Source of the DNA: Viola odorata
Taxonomy: Eukaryota; Streptophyta; Magnoliopsida; Malpighiales; Violaceae
Direction: 5' to 3'
Assembly (NCBI GenBank): GCA_963691705.1
Contig: OY829546.1
Span: 35,868,040-35,932,039, forward strand
DNA: 64,000 nucleotides
Under the pieces are notes generated by a model, which was given only the letters and a program-made list of their open reading frames with translations, ran no database searches and was not told the DNA's origin. This document shows positions 24,710 to 35,610 of the stretch, piece after piece. How positions within the stretch are numbered: the first letter of the stretch is position 1; each line of letters begins with the position of its first letter. Both the position numbers and the translations under genes were made by a program.

Positions 24710-25206
24710 TGATAAGATTCTAGGGTTCTTGGAGAGGGGTAGGCGAGGAAAATGGTCGATCGAGATTACTGTTCCGGTCGTCTGATGTACCTACAAAGCC
24801 CCAGAGGGGGTCTCCGGCGTAGACACTCCGATGCCTAAGTCAGTATGAGTAGTGAAAGTGGCAGGGATTTAGCAAGCGATCCTAGGCTTACCTTTGGACT
24901 TGAATGGTGGGGTATTTATAGGCTTGGCAAAAGCGTTACCTATAGGGGATAGGCGTTATCTCTGGTAGATAACGCTTGGGTCCTTTCAAGTGACGCCATG
25001 CTGGGTCTAGAATGGGATAACGCCGGTTGTGCATACAGATATCGCGTGAGACCCCCCTCCCCCCGCTGATGTCGACCATCTCAGACCTTTTGTTAAATGA
25101 TGGGCGGTGCGAACAGTACCGGACGCTGAAGGGGAGCTATAGTACTCCGACCTTGACGCTAGGTGTAAGGACGAAAATGCCCCTAGAGTCATGTCAATAG
25201 TTATCA
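24710..25206 (-). repeat. 5' LTR of element L
   Basis: Minus-strand start TGATAAC and end CTTATCA, 497 bp. It shares start, end, TATA (24913-24921, TATTTATAG on plus) and a conserved GTAGACACTCCGATG-type block with the R LTRs. The U3 carries repeated GCGTTATC/GATAACGC words. Confidence 0.85.
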
Positions 25207-25371
25207 TTCACCATGTATGTTGATTGCTTTGAGTGGATCTATAAGTTTCTTTTCTTAAAATTCTAGTTCTTATATTTATGGTTCACTTGGGTCTTGAGTA
25301 TGGAAATAACATTATAGTGTTAAAAGAATAACTTTTAATGAGTAGGATAAACTGGGTAGCTGCATAAGTGG
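25207..25371. other. Flanking DNA left of OG1, no gene seen
   Basis: 165 bp of AT-rich sequence between the L 5' LTR and OG1. It ends in the target duplication AGTGG (25367-25371) and continues at 47437. No ORF or repeat recognised. Confidence 0.6.
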
Positions 25372-28300
25372 TGTCGCGCCCCACGAAAATTACGGAAAAG
25401 GTAATTCACGAGTGTGCAATGAAATTTGAGACCTTCAAATGCTCGGCGTAAAAGGACGCCTAGCAGCATGCAATGAAGTCGCCACCCTAATTTGGTTGCT
25501 AGGCTTAGGGAACCCTAATCGTCATGGCATAGGAAATATAATAAGTAAAAAAACTAAAGGCACAAAAAAAGGGTCTGGACCCCAGACAAAAGGTTCGGGG
25601 TCGTATTATGGTCTCGGGAAGGTGTTAGGCACCCGAGTCACATCCGAAAACGGCTACCGGTTGATGAGAGAGGTGTTTAAAAAGGTGTTTTAAAAATGCG
25701 TTTTGAAAAAGGGAGCCCTCAGGAATCGTCACTTTAGCCTTTTTTACAATCGGGACTGTTCAGGAATAATAAAAAGATCTTTCGGACGGGGTTACCGTTT
25801 ATCAAGATCGATCGATTATTCTTGACCGTAACGTGATGGGACTGAATTTTCTGTAAGACTGAATGAGCGCCCTCTTTTTTCATCATCGGGCCATGCATGA
25901 TTAAATTAATTACTACGTGATCCTAACATGGATTGCTATCAGAGTACAAATTTAAATGATGGATTTTTGAGGTGGAAAACTGATATGGGATCGAAAGTCC
26001 CCATGTACATGCAGTCGATATAAGCGAGAATTTAAAATCATATGAACATGGCATTTTAAGCAACTCTTTAAACACGTTGTTCATGTGGGTTGATTTTAAT
26101 ACTAGCAGTTCTATATATCATGCATACAATTGATATTTGCGAAAAGCATTGAATAAATAAAAAGGAATTGAAAGGCGTACTTGCGAGCGAAGCTTGAAAT
26201 TAAAACCTACAAAATGAGAGTGTTAGTGATAGCTCGAAAAATAAATAAACAAATCTATGAGTGCAAAAATTTAAATGACAGTTGATTGCATACGTAAAAT
26301 GATGGGTTTTACGCATACGAGAATTTAAATGCTACGTTGATTGTATGCAAAAAATGATTGATTTTAAGCACACGAGAATTTAAATGCTGTGTTGATTGCA
26401 TGCGAAAAATGATGGATTTTACGCATACGAAAATGAAATGCTAGGTTGATTGCATGCGAAAAATGATTGATTTAACGCATACGAAAATGAAATGCTGAGT
26501 CGATTGCATGCGAAAAATGATGAATTTAACGCATACGAGAATTTAAATGCTGGGTGGATTGCCTGCGAAGAATGATGGGATTTTATGCATACGAAAATTA
26601 AATGCTGAGTTGATTGCATGCGAAAAATGATGAATTTAACGCATACGAGAATTAAATGCTATGTTGATTGCATGCGAAAAATGATTGATTTTAAGCATAC
26701 GAGAATTTAAATGCTGAGTTGATTGCATGCGAAAAATGATGGATTTTAAGCATGCGATAATTTAAATGCTGTCTTGATTGCATGCGAAAAATGATGGATT
26801 TGACGCATACGAGAATTAAATGCTGAGTGATAAGTGCAGGAAATTAAAAGAGTTGATGATAAAAAAAAAAATTTAAAACAGTTGATGATTTGCAGATATT
26901 TTAATGATCGATACTGCAGAAAATTAAAGGAATTGATATTGCAGAAAATTAAAACAGTTGATATTGCAGAAAATTAACAATTGATATTGCGACCGACCAT
27001 GTAGGCGGTATTGAATTTAAATTGCCGAAAGTAAATTGCAGAATTTTAAAGTGCAGAAAAGTAAAGTGCGGAAAATTAAACATTTGATAATTTGCGGAAG
27101 GATTTCCAGCAGTTTGCGAAAAATTAAAGAAGTTGATATTGCAGAAAATAAACAATTGATATTGCGACCGACCATGTAGGCGGTATTGAATTTAAATTGC
27201 CGAAAGTAAATTGCTGAAATTTAAAGTGCGGAAAAGTAAACAGTTGATAATTTGCGGAAGGATTTCCAGCAGTTTGCGAAAAATTAAAGCAGTTGATATT
27301 GCAGAAAATAAACAATTGATATTGCGACCGACCATGTAGGCGGTATTGAATTTAAATTGCCGAAAGTAAATTGCTGAAATTTAAAGTGCGAATAATTAAA
27401 CAGTTGATATTTACAGAAAATAAACAGTTGATATTACAGAAAATTAAAAGTGTTAGTACGACAAATAATCATACGAAGCATACGAGTATTTTACGAAAAA
27501 CGTGATCCGAAGTTTTGAAAACACTTGAAAATGGGCTGGGCCCAATTGAAGAATGAAAAGAAGTGAAAAATGGGCCAGGAATAGTGCCAAGCCCATTCCC
27601 GAGTGAACAGTGCCGTTGGCCTGGCACTGTTCATTCGTCACCTTTCTTGGTCGCCGGCGGCAAAGCTTTGGCCACTAGTGGCCGATTTGAAAATCGTTCG
27701 TACCGAAATGTTCATCTTTTCGACGACTTCCCGACCGTACCAACCTCAATTTTTAGTTTGACTCGTACAAAATTTAATTTCAAAAAAATGACAAAACCGT
27801 TAATTATCAAAAACTAATTAATTCGCACAAACTAACCGACGATTTTTAAAAGTGAAAGCGTGTATTTAATCTATGTTATGTGTGTGAATTAATGCCATAA
27901 AAGAAAGCGATTAAATTGCTCAAACAAGAGGCAAACGAATTTAAACAAAAATTTGGCTTAAAAACCAAAAAAAGGCTAGAGAGAGAAAGCTCACCTCAAG
28001 GTCTTGAACTGGACGATCTTCGCTTGAAATAAGCAACTGATCAGAGGAGGGAGAGAGGGCAAGAAAGCTTGCCAAATTGCTGCCCCGAATACGTTGGAGG
28101 AGGGTGGCTATTTATAGCCGAAGATCACGTGAGGAGGGAGACGCGGGGCTGCGCGTGGTGGCCGACTGGTCGCGGTGGCAAGGCTAGGGTGCTAGCCGTG
28201 ATGATGGCGGAGGGACAGGAAGCTACGGACGCGATGGGAGCAGGTGGCTCGGGCGAGGGCTGCTTCGCTGCACTCCTTTGGCACTGTTCACGTGCATTAT

Positions 28301-29033
28301 GCATGTTAATTCAAGGGCCATTGATCTGGTTGACCAGATCAATGGTCATGATCAAATGGCCTTTTATCTGATTAAAATGGCCTCGAGCCGGTTCCCGCGA
28401 CCAAATATTCTGACTTTTCGAGCCGAAGGTACCGGCGCGTAAAGAAAAATATGACGGGTTTAACTGTCTACAGCGAATGACGAGAATTTCTCATTTAACG
28501 TGTTTATTTTCGCGTTCAAAAATGTGAAACGTTTGAACGGAAAAATAATAACGTTACGCCGAAAATTACACGAATCGCTGTAGACCGTTGCGACCAGAAA
28601 AAATCTAGCAACTAGTTGATGGAAAACATTTTAAAGTCAAGCTATTGTCCGAGCGGACTTACTCGGGTCCAATAAAAGCTCGAATAAAAATAATAATAAA
28701 ATAATAAAAATACTAAAAAATGCGCTAAAATATTAAAAATCCTAAAATTCATGTGATGACCTAAAACGAAGAAAAAACTAGCAAACGACTGCCGGATAGT
28801 AAAAAAATGTGACTTTTAAGGCTAAAAATAATAATAATAATAATAATGAAAATATGTGCCGAAAAATTAAAAATGTGATTTCGAAAGCTGACGATGCTAA
28901 CGATGATGCTAAAATGCAACGAAACACCTAGGAATGCTAGCGACAGTAAATCAACTGAAAATGCCAGTAAATTAACTAAATAACAGAAATGCTAAAATTA
29001 ATTACAAATGGCGTCAAAATTCGGGTATCAACA
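25372..29033 (-). repeat. 3' LTR of OG1
   Basis: 3662 bp, minus-strand ends TGTTGATACCC and GCGCGACA. Closely matches the solo LTR at 15219-18899. Contains a ~54-bp array (about 26280-26830), three ~160-175 bp units each with GACCGACCATGTAGGCGGTA (at 26991, 27166, 27326), the palindromic TATA (28106-28119) and a near-perfect palindrome CCATTGATCTGGT/ACCAGATCAATGG (about 28319-28346). Relative to the 5' LTR fragment one hairpin arm near 27590 is deleted. Confidence 0.92.
28106..28119 (-). promoter_or_regulatory. Palindromic TATA box of OG1 3' LTR
   Basis: GGCTATTTATAGCC, identical to the box in the solo LTR and the 5' LTR fragment; minus-strand CTATAAATAG. Confidence 0.65.
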
Positions 29034-29090
29034 GTTGCCCCCTCTTTACTGTCTTATCGAAGTATTTGATAAGCAGTAAAGACAGTTGCC
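29034..29090 (-). other. OG1 polypurine tract and adjacent hairpin
   Basis: On the minus strand AAAGAGGGGGCAAC abuts the LTR start TGTTGATACCC, as expected for a plus-strand primer. Beside it CTTTACTGTCTTATC and GATAAGCAGTAAAG form an imperfect hairpin around GAAGTATTT. Confidence 0.75.
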
Positions 29091-29144
29091 CCTAGATATC
29101 CGAATTTTGGCGACACGGCAGGTCTTACCTTAAACTTACAGTGA

Positions 29145-30262
29145 TGATGTCGCTCTAGGAGGAGGCAGTTGATTGATGTTGTCACTGAGGATAAAAGGTG
29201 ATTGCTTGACGTCGTCACTCCGGGAGGAGGTATGCCGTTGATGTCACTCTGGGAGGAGATAGGTTGTTGATCCTGCAAAGATATATATAAATTTAGATAT
29301 ATTCGGATATCGAGAGAAACATAATTTGCAGAAAATGTAAATGACAACTACTCTATCAGAAATCGAAGGTATTTTTACGAAGACGTAAATGACGGCTCCA
29401 CTGGGGGGATAATTGCTTGACATGTGACTGACGTTGCTTCGGAGGGATAATGCGCGATTCGCAGAAGTATGAATGGTTTGTCCTAATGATGTCACTCTAG
29501 GAGGAGGGAATAACCGTTATGTAAATGATATCACCCTGGGGAGGAGAAAAGGCATGATAGTGTCACTCTAGGAGAAGGAAATACGGTACAGAAATGCAAA
29601 CAACGTCAATTCCTATAGGAGAAGACGCGAAATACGGAAACTAAACTAAGGGCACTCTGGGAGGAGAAGATGCTATGCTGTCATTCTAGGAGGAGAAAAT
29701 GCTAAGGCTGAAATGCAAATAACGTCAATTCCCGTAGGAGAAGACGCGAACCGCGGAAACTAAACTAAGGGCACTCTGGGAGGAGAAGATGCTATGCTAT
29801 CACTCTGGGAGGAGAAAATGCTAAGGTTGAAATGCAAATAACATCAATTCCCATAGGAGAAGACGCGAAATGCGGGAACTAAACTAAGGGCACTCTGGGA
29901 GGAGAAGATGCTATGCTGGAAACTAAACTATGTTGTCACTCTGGGAGGGGGAGATGCTAAAGCTGAAATGCAAACAACGTCAATTCCTGTAGGAGAAGAT
30001 GCGAAATGCAGAAACTAAACTAAGGGTACTCTGGGAGGAGAAGATGCTATGCTGTTACTCTGGGAGGAGAAGATGCTAAGGCTGAAAACTAAGTGTTGTC
30101 GCTCTAGGAGGAGAAGGATGCTAAGGCTGAAAACTAAGTGCTATCCCTCTAGGAGGAGAAGAATGCTAAGGCTGAAAACTAAGTGCTGTCACTCTAGGAG
30201 GAGAAGAATGCTAATGGAAGGTAAACTATGCTGTCACTCTGGGAGAGGAAGAAATGCTAATG
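29145..30262. repeat. OG1 minisatellite with higher-order structure
   Basis: More than twenty copies of a core close to CACTCTGGGAGGAGAAGATG. They are organised into larger units of about 120-140 bp that also hold a CGTCAATTCC-(C/T)-(A/G)TAGGAGAAGA segment (about 29600, 29730, 29850, 29980). The last units (30060-30250) are shorter and more uniform. Non-coding. Confidence 0.9.
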
Positions 30263-30279
30263 CTAGCGCCCTTGATACG

Positions 30280-31811
30280 TGACCGCGCGTCGAACACGTC
30301 AAATATAAGAGTGAAATAAGTATGGAAATGGGGGTAGAAATACAACTTATCACTGTCTACAAGGATTTGTAGATGATGGTAAGAGGATCGTCCACAGAGA
30401 CCTCTAGGAAATGTAGTTCTTGAGTTTGACTTCCTCGTCACTGAGTTTTGGTTGGTTGTTATCTGAAACTAAAGACAAAACAGAAAGTAATGAAAACAGT
30501 TTAAAATATAAGATAGTATTGGCCGAAGTCTAGGCCAAGACTGCGGGCTAGATTGGGAAAAAGTCTTGTGATACGGAATTCCAGGTAAGGGCGATGGGTG
30601 AGCTTGCGTTCTTATGCATCGATCATGGACTGAAGTATGTTCATCTCTTCTTCATAGTACTTCTATAGAGGGGAGGAACTCCTTTTCCCTCCTATCTTCC
30701 CTCCTCTTCAAACTATCTGGCGGGTACTCCCTCTCCTGATAATCCTAGTCAAGGGACACCTTGCTGGTTAAAGGGTTTATCCGTTTGACTGCTGTCTTGA
30801 ATGGTTGCTCACCTCTTCAATGGCACAGGGGAAGACAGTACCTAGGCTAAGTTCCTAGGTTGTCAATCTGGTCTCTACCTATTTTACCTACTCTTCTAGT
30901 CTGCTCGAGACTAGTCACCTACTCCGTCTAGCCGGCGGGTACTCCCTCTCCTTCTAGACTGGTTACAACTCTTCTCTCCTAGAGAACAAGGATGATCAAA
31001 CCTTGGCTCTAGTGAGTAAGCGATGGATTAAGTTCAAGAATAAATAAATACAAAGAAAGAGATTGTGAAGAACGGATTGTGTCTCACGATTGCATTAAGA
31101 ACTTCAGCTCATCACCCTTACCAAGAATGGGTTTTTAGTTACTCATACTCATGGATAAAAGATAAAGAAATTAATTTGCATAAATATATTAAATCCGAAA
31201 TAAATTCGGAGCAAGGTTTTCAACAATGGTGAACTAAGAAAAGGAAAATTGCGTTCTAACTGGGAAAATCTGATCGGAGATGATGCGGACAGAGGCCAAT
31301 GATGTTTAGCTAAAATAGCCATAAGAACCTCTGTCCCAATCAAACTCAAACTCCTAAAATATCCTAGAAGATAATTACAATTAATTGTTTCTAAAAAGGA
31401 AACTAAATCGCAATTAATTAAAAGAGGGAGATCCCAATCGGGATTCTACTTAAGATTGTCTTCAGATCCCTCTAAAATTGCTGGACAGCTGCTACGTGCC
31501 AGCTGTGAGAGTCCATCTCCAAAAATACTTCAATCGCTCCAAGCTGCAGTCTGATCGCAAAGGAGTCTTGGCCGAAGTCTAGGCCAAGACGATTCTGGTA
31601 AGCGCACTGCGTCAGATACGACCTTGTCTAGGCCAAGATCCAGGCCTAGACTCGAATAAATAGCTTCAGCTCTAAACTTCATGAATTCTTCTCATTCTGC
31701 CTCCAAACCAGACCTGATCAAATGTGGGAAATAAAAGGTAACATCAGTAGAATTACTGTCCAAATTAACTAGAAAATGGACAATAAAACATGATGAAATG
31801 CAATGCAATCA
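30280..31811 (-). repeat. 3' LTR of Athila C
   Basis: 1532 bp; minus-strand ends TGATTGCATTGC and GCGCGGTCA. It contains three clusters of the C-specific word (about 30519, 31565 and 31625). Confidence 0.95.
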
Positions 31812-32907
31812 AACTCCCCACACTTAAACAATGCTTGCCCCCAAGCATACAGACTCAAAAACTCAACAAAAATTAAAAACACATCAAAACCAAAACAGAC
31901 ATCCTGACCCCCCGGACTTTCTCATTTTCAGATTGCTTACCCGTCCACTGGATCTGCCAAGACACTTCACTAGAGTACCCAATGCAAGACTAACAAGGAA
32001 TGATCAATACCCCGAACATACACCTTCCACATGGAATCAAGACACCCTACTAGATTAGATGATAAAGTATAGGGTAACAAGGTTCACCAAGGATTTGAGT
32101 CCCACCAAGTGTCGTCTATCAAAAAGTGCCTAAAGACTGGTGCCATTTAAATCACTTTGACAGAAATTGTTCTTCTTTTATTTTCTTTTATGTCTTTAGC
32201 AAAAAAAAAATTTTCTAACAATTCAAGTGTCTTTTCTATGATAAATTTTTTCTTTTATAGACACGGCACATAGACAGAGCTTGTCCTTTTCAGCGGGGAC
32301 TTCCACCTTTGCTATGTCTGTCCTATGACATTCCAACACCTTTATTTGTCTCACACTACAACAGATAGAACGACACACTCAAATCCGGGCAGCAAACCTC
32401 ATCATCCTAATAAGAATTAAGGTCCTAGCTAGGTGTCCTTACGACCATATGGATGGCTAACGTTCGGGAAACATCAGATTAAATGCCCCTTAGGCATTGA
32501 TCATTTACGCTCATTCGCATCCCTGTTACTAAAGCATTGTATTCCCTAGAAAAGTGTCTACATGAAATCCCACCAAAAGACTAAACAATCTAAGCAAGAA
32601 AATAGGGATTCGGATGTCATACTCAAAACAGACTCGAAACATGCATAAAAATACAAATAAAAATCATGCAAATGACTGACTCTTTACTGGTCATGCTGAC
32701 CTAAAAATTAAAACACACTAATTTGACTCACAAAAACAGACAAAAAACACACAAGCAAACAAACAATATTCATAAAAACACAAGACATATTTAACACCCT
32801 CCCCACACTTAAAAGACACAATGTCCTCATTGTGTGGAGAGACAAAAATAACATACTAAACATAAAAATAACAGAACAGAAAAATACGACCTGGGGGCAG
32901 AAGCAAC
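31812..32907 (-). other. Athila C 3' untranslated region with polypurine tract
   Basis: AT-rich, no gene. On the minus strand GTTTAAGTGTGGGGAGTT (31812-31829) abuts the 3' LTR and is the polypurine tract. A second copy of its AAGTGTGGGG core lies at about 32799-32814, just past the env-like stop codon. Confidence 0.85.
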
Positions 32908-35094
32908 TCATGTTGCTGGGGTCTGGGGATCTTGGCCAGAGGCTTGGCCTAGATCAGGGGCAGGAGAGTCCTTCGGCTTTGGATCTCTCGGAGCTGGAGG
33001 AGGCATGGAAGGGTGTGGTTTCTTTGCTGGCTGTAATAATGGTTCTGGTGCATCCTCCTCATCGGATGACTCGGAGTCTGAGCTCAGATCATCGTGAAGG
33101 TCTTTGAGGAGTTTGAAGTGGGCGTGGAGGTGCTGGTATACGTGGAGGACATTTGTCCTTGTGAGCTTGAGCTGCTCAAGGAGAACGTCCTGCCTATCGT
33201 TAAGGCATTGGGCCCATTGAGGCGCCACTTCTGCACTGCTGGTTGCGGGCTGGTCTTGACTCTTGTCTTGGCCTAGACGCTCCAGGATCATTTTCTGCTG
33301 CTCAAGAATAAGCAGCTGTCGTGCTTGGAATTCCCTGGCCCATGCTGGGGGCTCACTGGTGCTACTGGGAGGAGGATCTTGACGGGCTTCTTGGCCTAGA
33401 TCATGTGCAGCATCAGGAGTGGTGGTGTCTTGGCCAGCGTCTTGGCCTAGATCTTGGGCAAGATTGCCCTCTGCTCCTTCTCCTGGAATGATAATGGGCC
33501 GCAGTTTGTACTGCCCTCCATTATTCTTCGAGAAAATGTGGTCCTGGACCGGTGTGAATCCTGTATTACATGCAACAAACTCTCCTTCCAAATGGAAATG
33601 TCCCATTTGGTCGAAGGATCTAAAACCAAGGATTTTCGGGGAGCACCATAAATGTAAATCAGAAGCAGCAGGATCTAAATTAGCAGTTTGCATAGCAAGC
33701 CAAGTTATCAAAGAACCAAAGATTAGTTTTGTTTTGGACTCACGGGCATGCAACACTTCGACCAAATACAAGCCTAAGTTGACCTTTTTCTTGTGCAAGA
33801 TGCACCATAACAGAAACAATTCAGACTTGGCTAAATTTCCAGAGACCTTTGTCTTCCCCGAGAGGTTGATAGACAAGACCCTATGGAGCATTCTAAGCGC
33901 AGGGTTTAGTATGGCATGTGCCTTAGAATTCCTATCAAATTTTGCATTTTGATCACCCGTAATTTCCCTAAAAGCTACATTATTATCCCAATCAGTGAGA
34001 TAATCATGTATAGCCTCATCACTGCGGGCAAATCCAAGCAAAGCGTTAAATTCATACACGGACATGTGACTCCATTTGTCACACAACCTAAAATTAACTA
34101 TTTCGGGGGCTGCAAAATCAGGTTTGTCTCTACCCCTAACATACAAGGCAGGTTCATCAAACCAAAAGGTTGTGTGAAACTCAAGACACAACTCAACATA
34201 AGCATCACACTCAAGAGACATAAAAGGTACCCAACCAAGAGCATACACATATTCCCTAATCTTATTCCCTAAAGCCATCTCATTCAAGAAATCAAACTCC
34301 AAACGAGCATAAGCAGGAATATCACAGGCATGCATATCACGCAACTTAGATTTATGGTCAGGGGTATCAAATGTTAACCAGCCTTTGAGTGTGTGCAGAG
34401 GAGGAAGAGATCGTACCTTAGGAGTCTTGGCCGCAGTTTTGGCCAAGACTAAATCGTTTTCATCGTCCTCATCAGAATCCTCCACGACCGCCTTATGTTT
34501 CCCTTTGCTCTTGGCAGTGGTAGGAGCGGCAGTGGTCTTCGGTGGAGGTGGAGACTGAGCTGCAATTGGGGTTTTCGCCGGCTTTTTGGTCGGTGTCTTT
34601 TTGTGAGCCACCTGCTTGACTCGCCCGGAATTTTTGGTCCGCGCAGTGGCTGGATTTTTCTTCGCCAGAGGTAGCGGTGGTGGTGTGGTAAAAGCAACGG
34701 CGGCGGCAGTGGCAGGAGTGGATTTCTTTCTAGCGGTTGTCGGAGTCGGGTTAGATGCTCCGGTACCTGCCATTTTCTTCAGTAGCCTGGTCTGGCGGCG
34801 GCTAGCTCTGTCTCCCGTCGTTGCTGGAGCAGAGGTCTTTATCCTCTTTGCAAGAGGAACCTCATCTGAATCCTTGTCGGACACGACAACAGCCCGGTCG
34901 CCTCCTTGGACACTCTCCTCTGACTCCTCGGGTAAGTCATCTTCGGAGGACATGGAGTCCTCATCTTCCAGCGCCTGAAGCAGACGACGCGCAGCGGCGG
35001 TGGAGTTTGTCGGCATTCCAGTCGGTGCAGCTCCGCGGAGGTCGTCACTCTCCTCAGGGACGGTTGAAGGCGAAGGACGGCTAGGTGCAGTCAT
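32908..35094 (-). CDS. Athila C ATHILA-ORF1 / env-like protein
   Basis: 728 residues, intact. Residues 1 to about 235 are disordered, acidic then Lys/Pro/Ala rich (LAKKNP, KKTPTKKPAKT). About 235-535 forms a folded domain (GWLTFDTPDHKSKL; YALGWVPFMSL; DKWSHMSVYEFNALLGF; LFLLWCILHKKKVNLG; WLAMQTANLD) of the kind annotated as the ATHILA ORF-1 family. The tail holds repeated LGQD/GQD peptides, Gln-rich helix and an acidic Ser stretch. It occupies the place of env in retrovirus-like elements. I see no signal peptide or membrane segment, so 'env-like' is positional only. It follows pol after 516 bp with its own leader. Role unproven. Confidence 0.85.
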   Translation of the reverse strand: MTAPSRPSPSTVPEESDDLRGAAPTGMPTNSTAAARRLLQALEDEDSMSSEDDLPEESEESVQGGDRAVVVSDKDSDEVPLAKRIKTSAPATTGDRASRRQTRLLKKMAGTGASNPTPTTARKKSTPATAAAVAFTTPPPLPLAKKNPATARTKNSGRVKQVAHKKTPTKKPAKTPIAAQSPPPPKTTAAPTTAKSKGKHKAVVEDSDEDDENDLVLAKTAAKTPKVRSLPPLHTLKGWLTFDTPDHKSKLRDMHACDIPAYARLEFDFLNEMALGNKIREYVYALGWVPFMSLECDAYVELCLEFHTTFWFDEPALYVRGRDKPDFAAPEIVNFRLCDKWSHMSVYEFNALLGFARSDEAIHDYLTDWDNNVAFREITGDQNAKFDRNSKAHAILNPALRMLHRVLSINLSGKTKVSGNLAKSELFLLWCILHKKKVNLGLYLVEVLHARESKTKLIFGSLITWLAMQTANLDPAASDLHLWCSPKILGFRSFDQMGHFHLEGEFVACNTGFTPVQDHIFSKNNGGQYKLRPIIIPGEGAEGNLAQDLGQDAGQDTTTPDAAHDLGQEARQDPPPSSTSEPPAWAREFQARQLLILEQQKMILERLGQDKSQDQPATSSAEVAPQWAQCLNDRQDVLLEQLKLTRTNVLHVYQHLHAHFKLLKDLHDDLSSDSESSDEEDAPEPLLQPAKKPHPSMPPPAPRDPKPKDSPAPDLGQASGQDPQTPAT

Positions 35095-35610
35095 TGTTGG
35101 AGATGGAGAAGAAGATGAAAGGATTTTCGGATGTTTGGGTTCTTTGGGTACTGTGCGATTTTGATTGGGGAAGAAGAAGGAGAAAGGTTTTATGCTTTTA
35201 GCTCAGGTGGGAGCGGTTTAATTTGTAGTGGATGTGAGAAGATCGTGTGGGAGAGAATATGCAGAGGTGGTGGCTTTAATTCCCACGCTGCCTAATTAAT
35301 TCAATTTAATTGAATTTTGGAGCTGTCCGTTCCAAAAGCAATTAAATCACTTAATTTGGCGGAGCTGACACGTGTCCCACTATTTAAAAGAGGCTCTTCA
35401 CACGCTAGGTAGTCTAGCTTTTAGTCTTGGCCAAGATCTCGACCGAGACTACTTCAATTTCCCCACACTTTATTTCCTGCACAAAAACGAAAAAATACCC
35501 AGAAATTAAATGTGAAAAAAATATTTACATCCTAAAATTCTAAAAGACACAAGGATTGCCTCCCTTGCAGCGCCCTTATTTTAAGTCCTAGGCTTGACTC
35601 TCAATTTTCT
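35095..35610 (-). promoter_or_regulatory. Leader and putative internal promoter of the Athila C env-like gene
   Basis: On the minus strand, AAGTGTGGGG (about 35458-35472, a polypurine-tract look-alike) is followed by CTTTTAAATAG (35380-35390), GACACGTGTC (35367-35376), GCATAAAACC (about 35187-35196), and a C/T/A-rich leader of about 90 bases to the ATG. This looks like a plant core promoter with a G-box. Alternatively it could be a spliced or subgenomic leader. Confidence 0.45.

Larger units (their letters stand above)
1..25206 (-). mobile_element. Element L: Tat-lineage Ty3/gypsy retrotransposon, decayed, 3' end outside window
   Basis: Seen: a 5' LTR (24710-25206), a primer-binding-like site, gag, protease, reverse transcriptase, two RNase H domains and integrase read leftward. 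A plus-strand block of antisense genes lies beyond them. The second, archaeal-type RNase H together with downstream antisense ORFs is typical of the Tat lineage (Retand/Ogre relatives). Two later elements sit inside it: Athila A (900 to about 8662) and an Ogre-like solo LTR (15219-18899). Many stops and at least one frameshift make it non-coding today. Its 3' LTR and outer target duplication are off the left edge, so full length cannot be given. The gene order matches element R on the opposite strand. Confidence 0.85.

Noticed and set aside
28069..28371. ORF starting MPNCCPEYVGGGW, repeated at 46453-46731
   Set aside because: It lies antisense across the LTR TATA region and recurs only because the LTR is repeated; the solo LTR copy (17860 onward) does not keep the frame.
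33419..33952. 177-codon plus-strand ORF inside Athila C
   Set aside because: Shadow of the env-like gene on the opposite strand.
32908..35094. True envelope glycoprotein
   Set aside because: No signal peptide, membrane segment or cleavage site visible; only the position is env-like.
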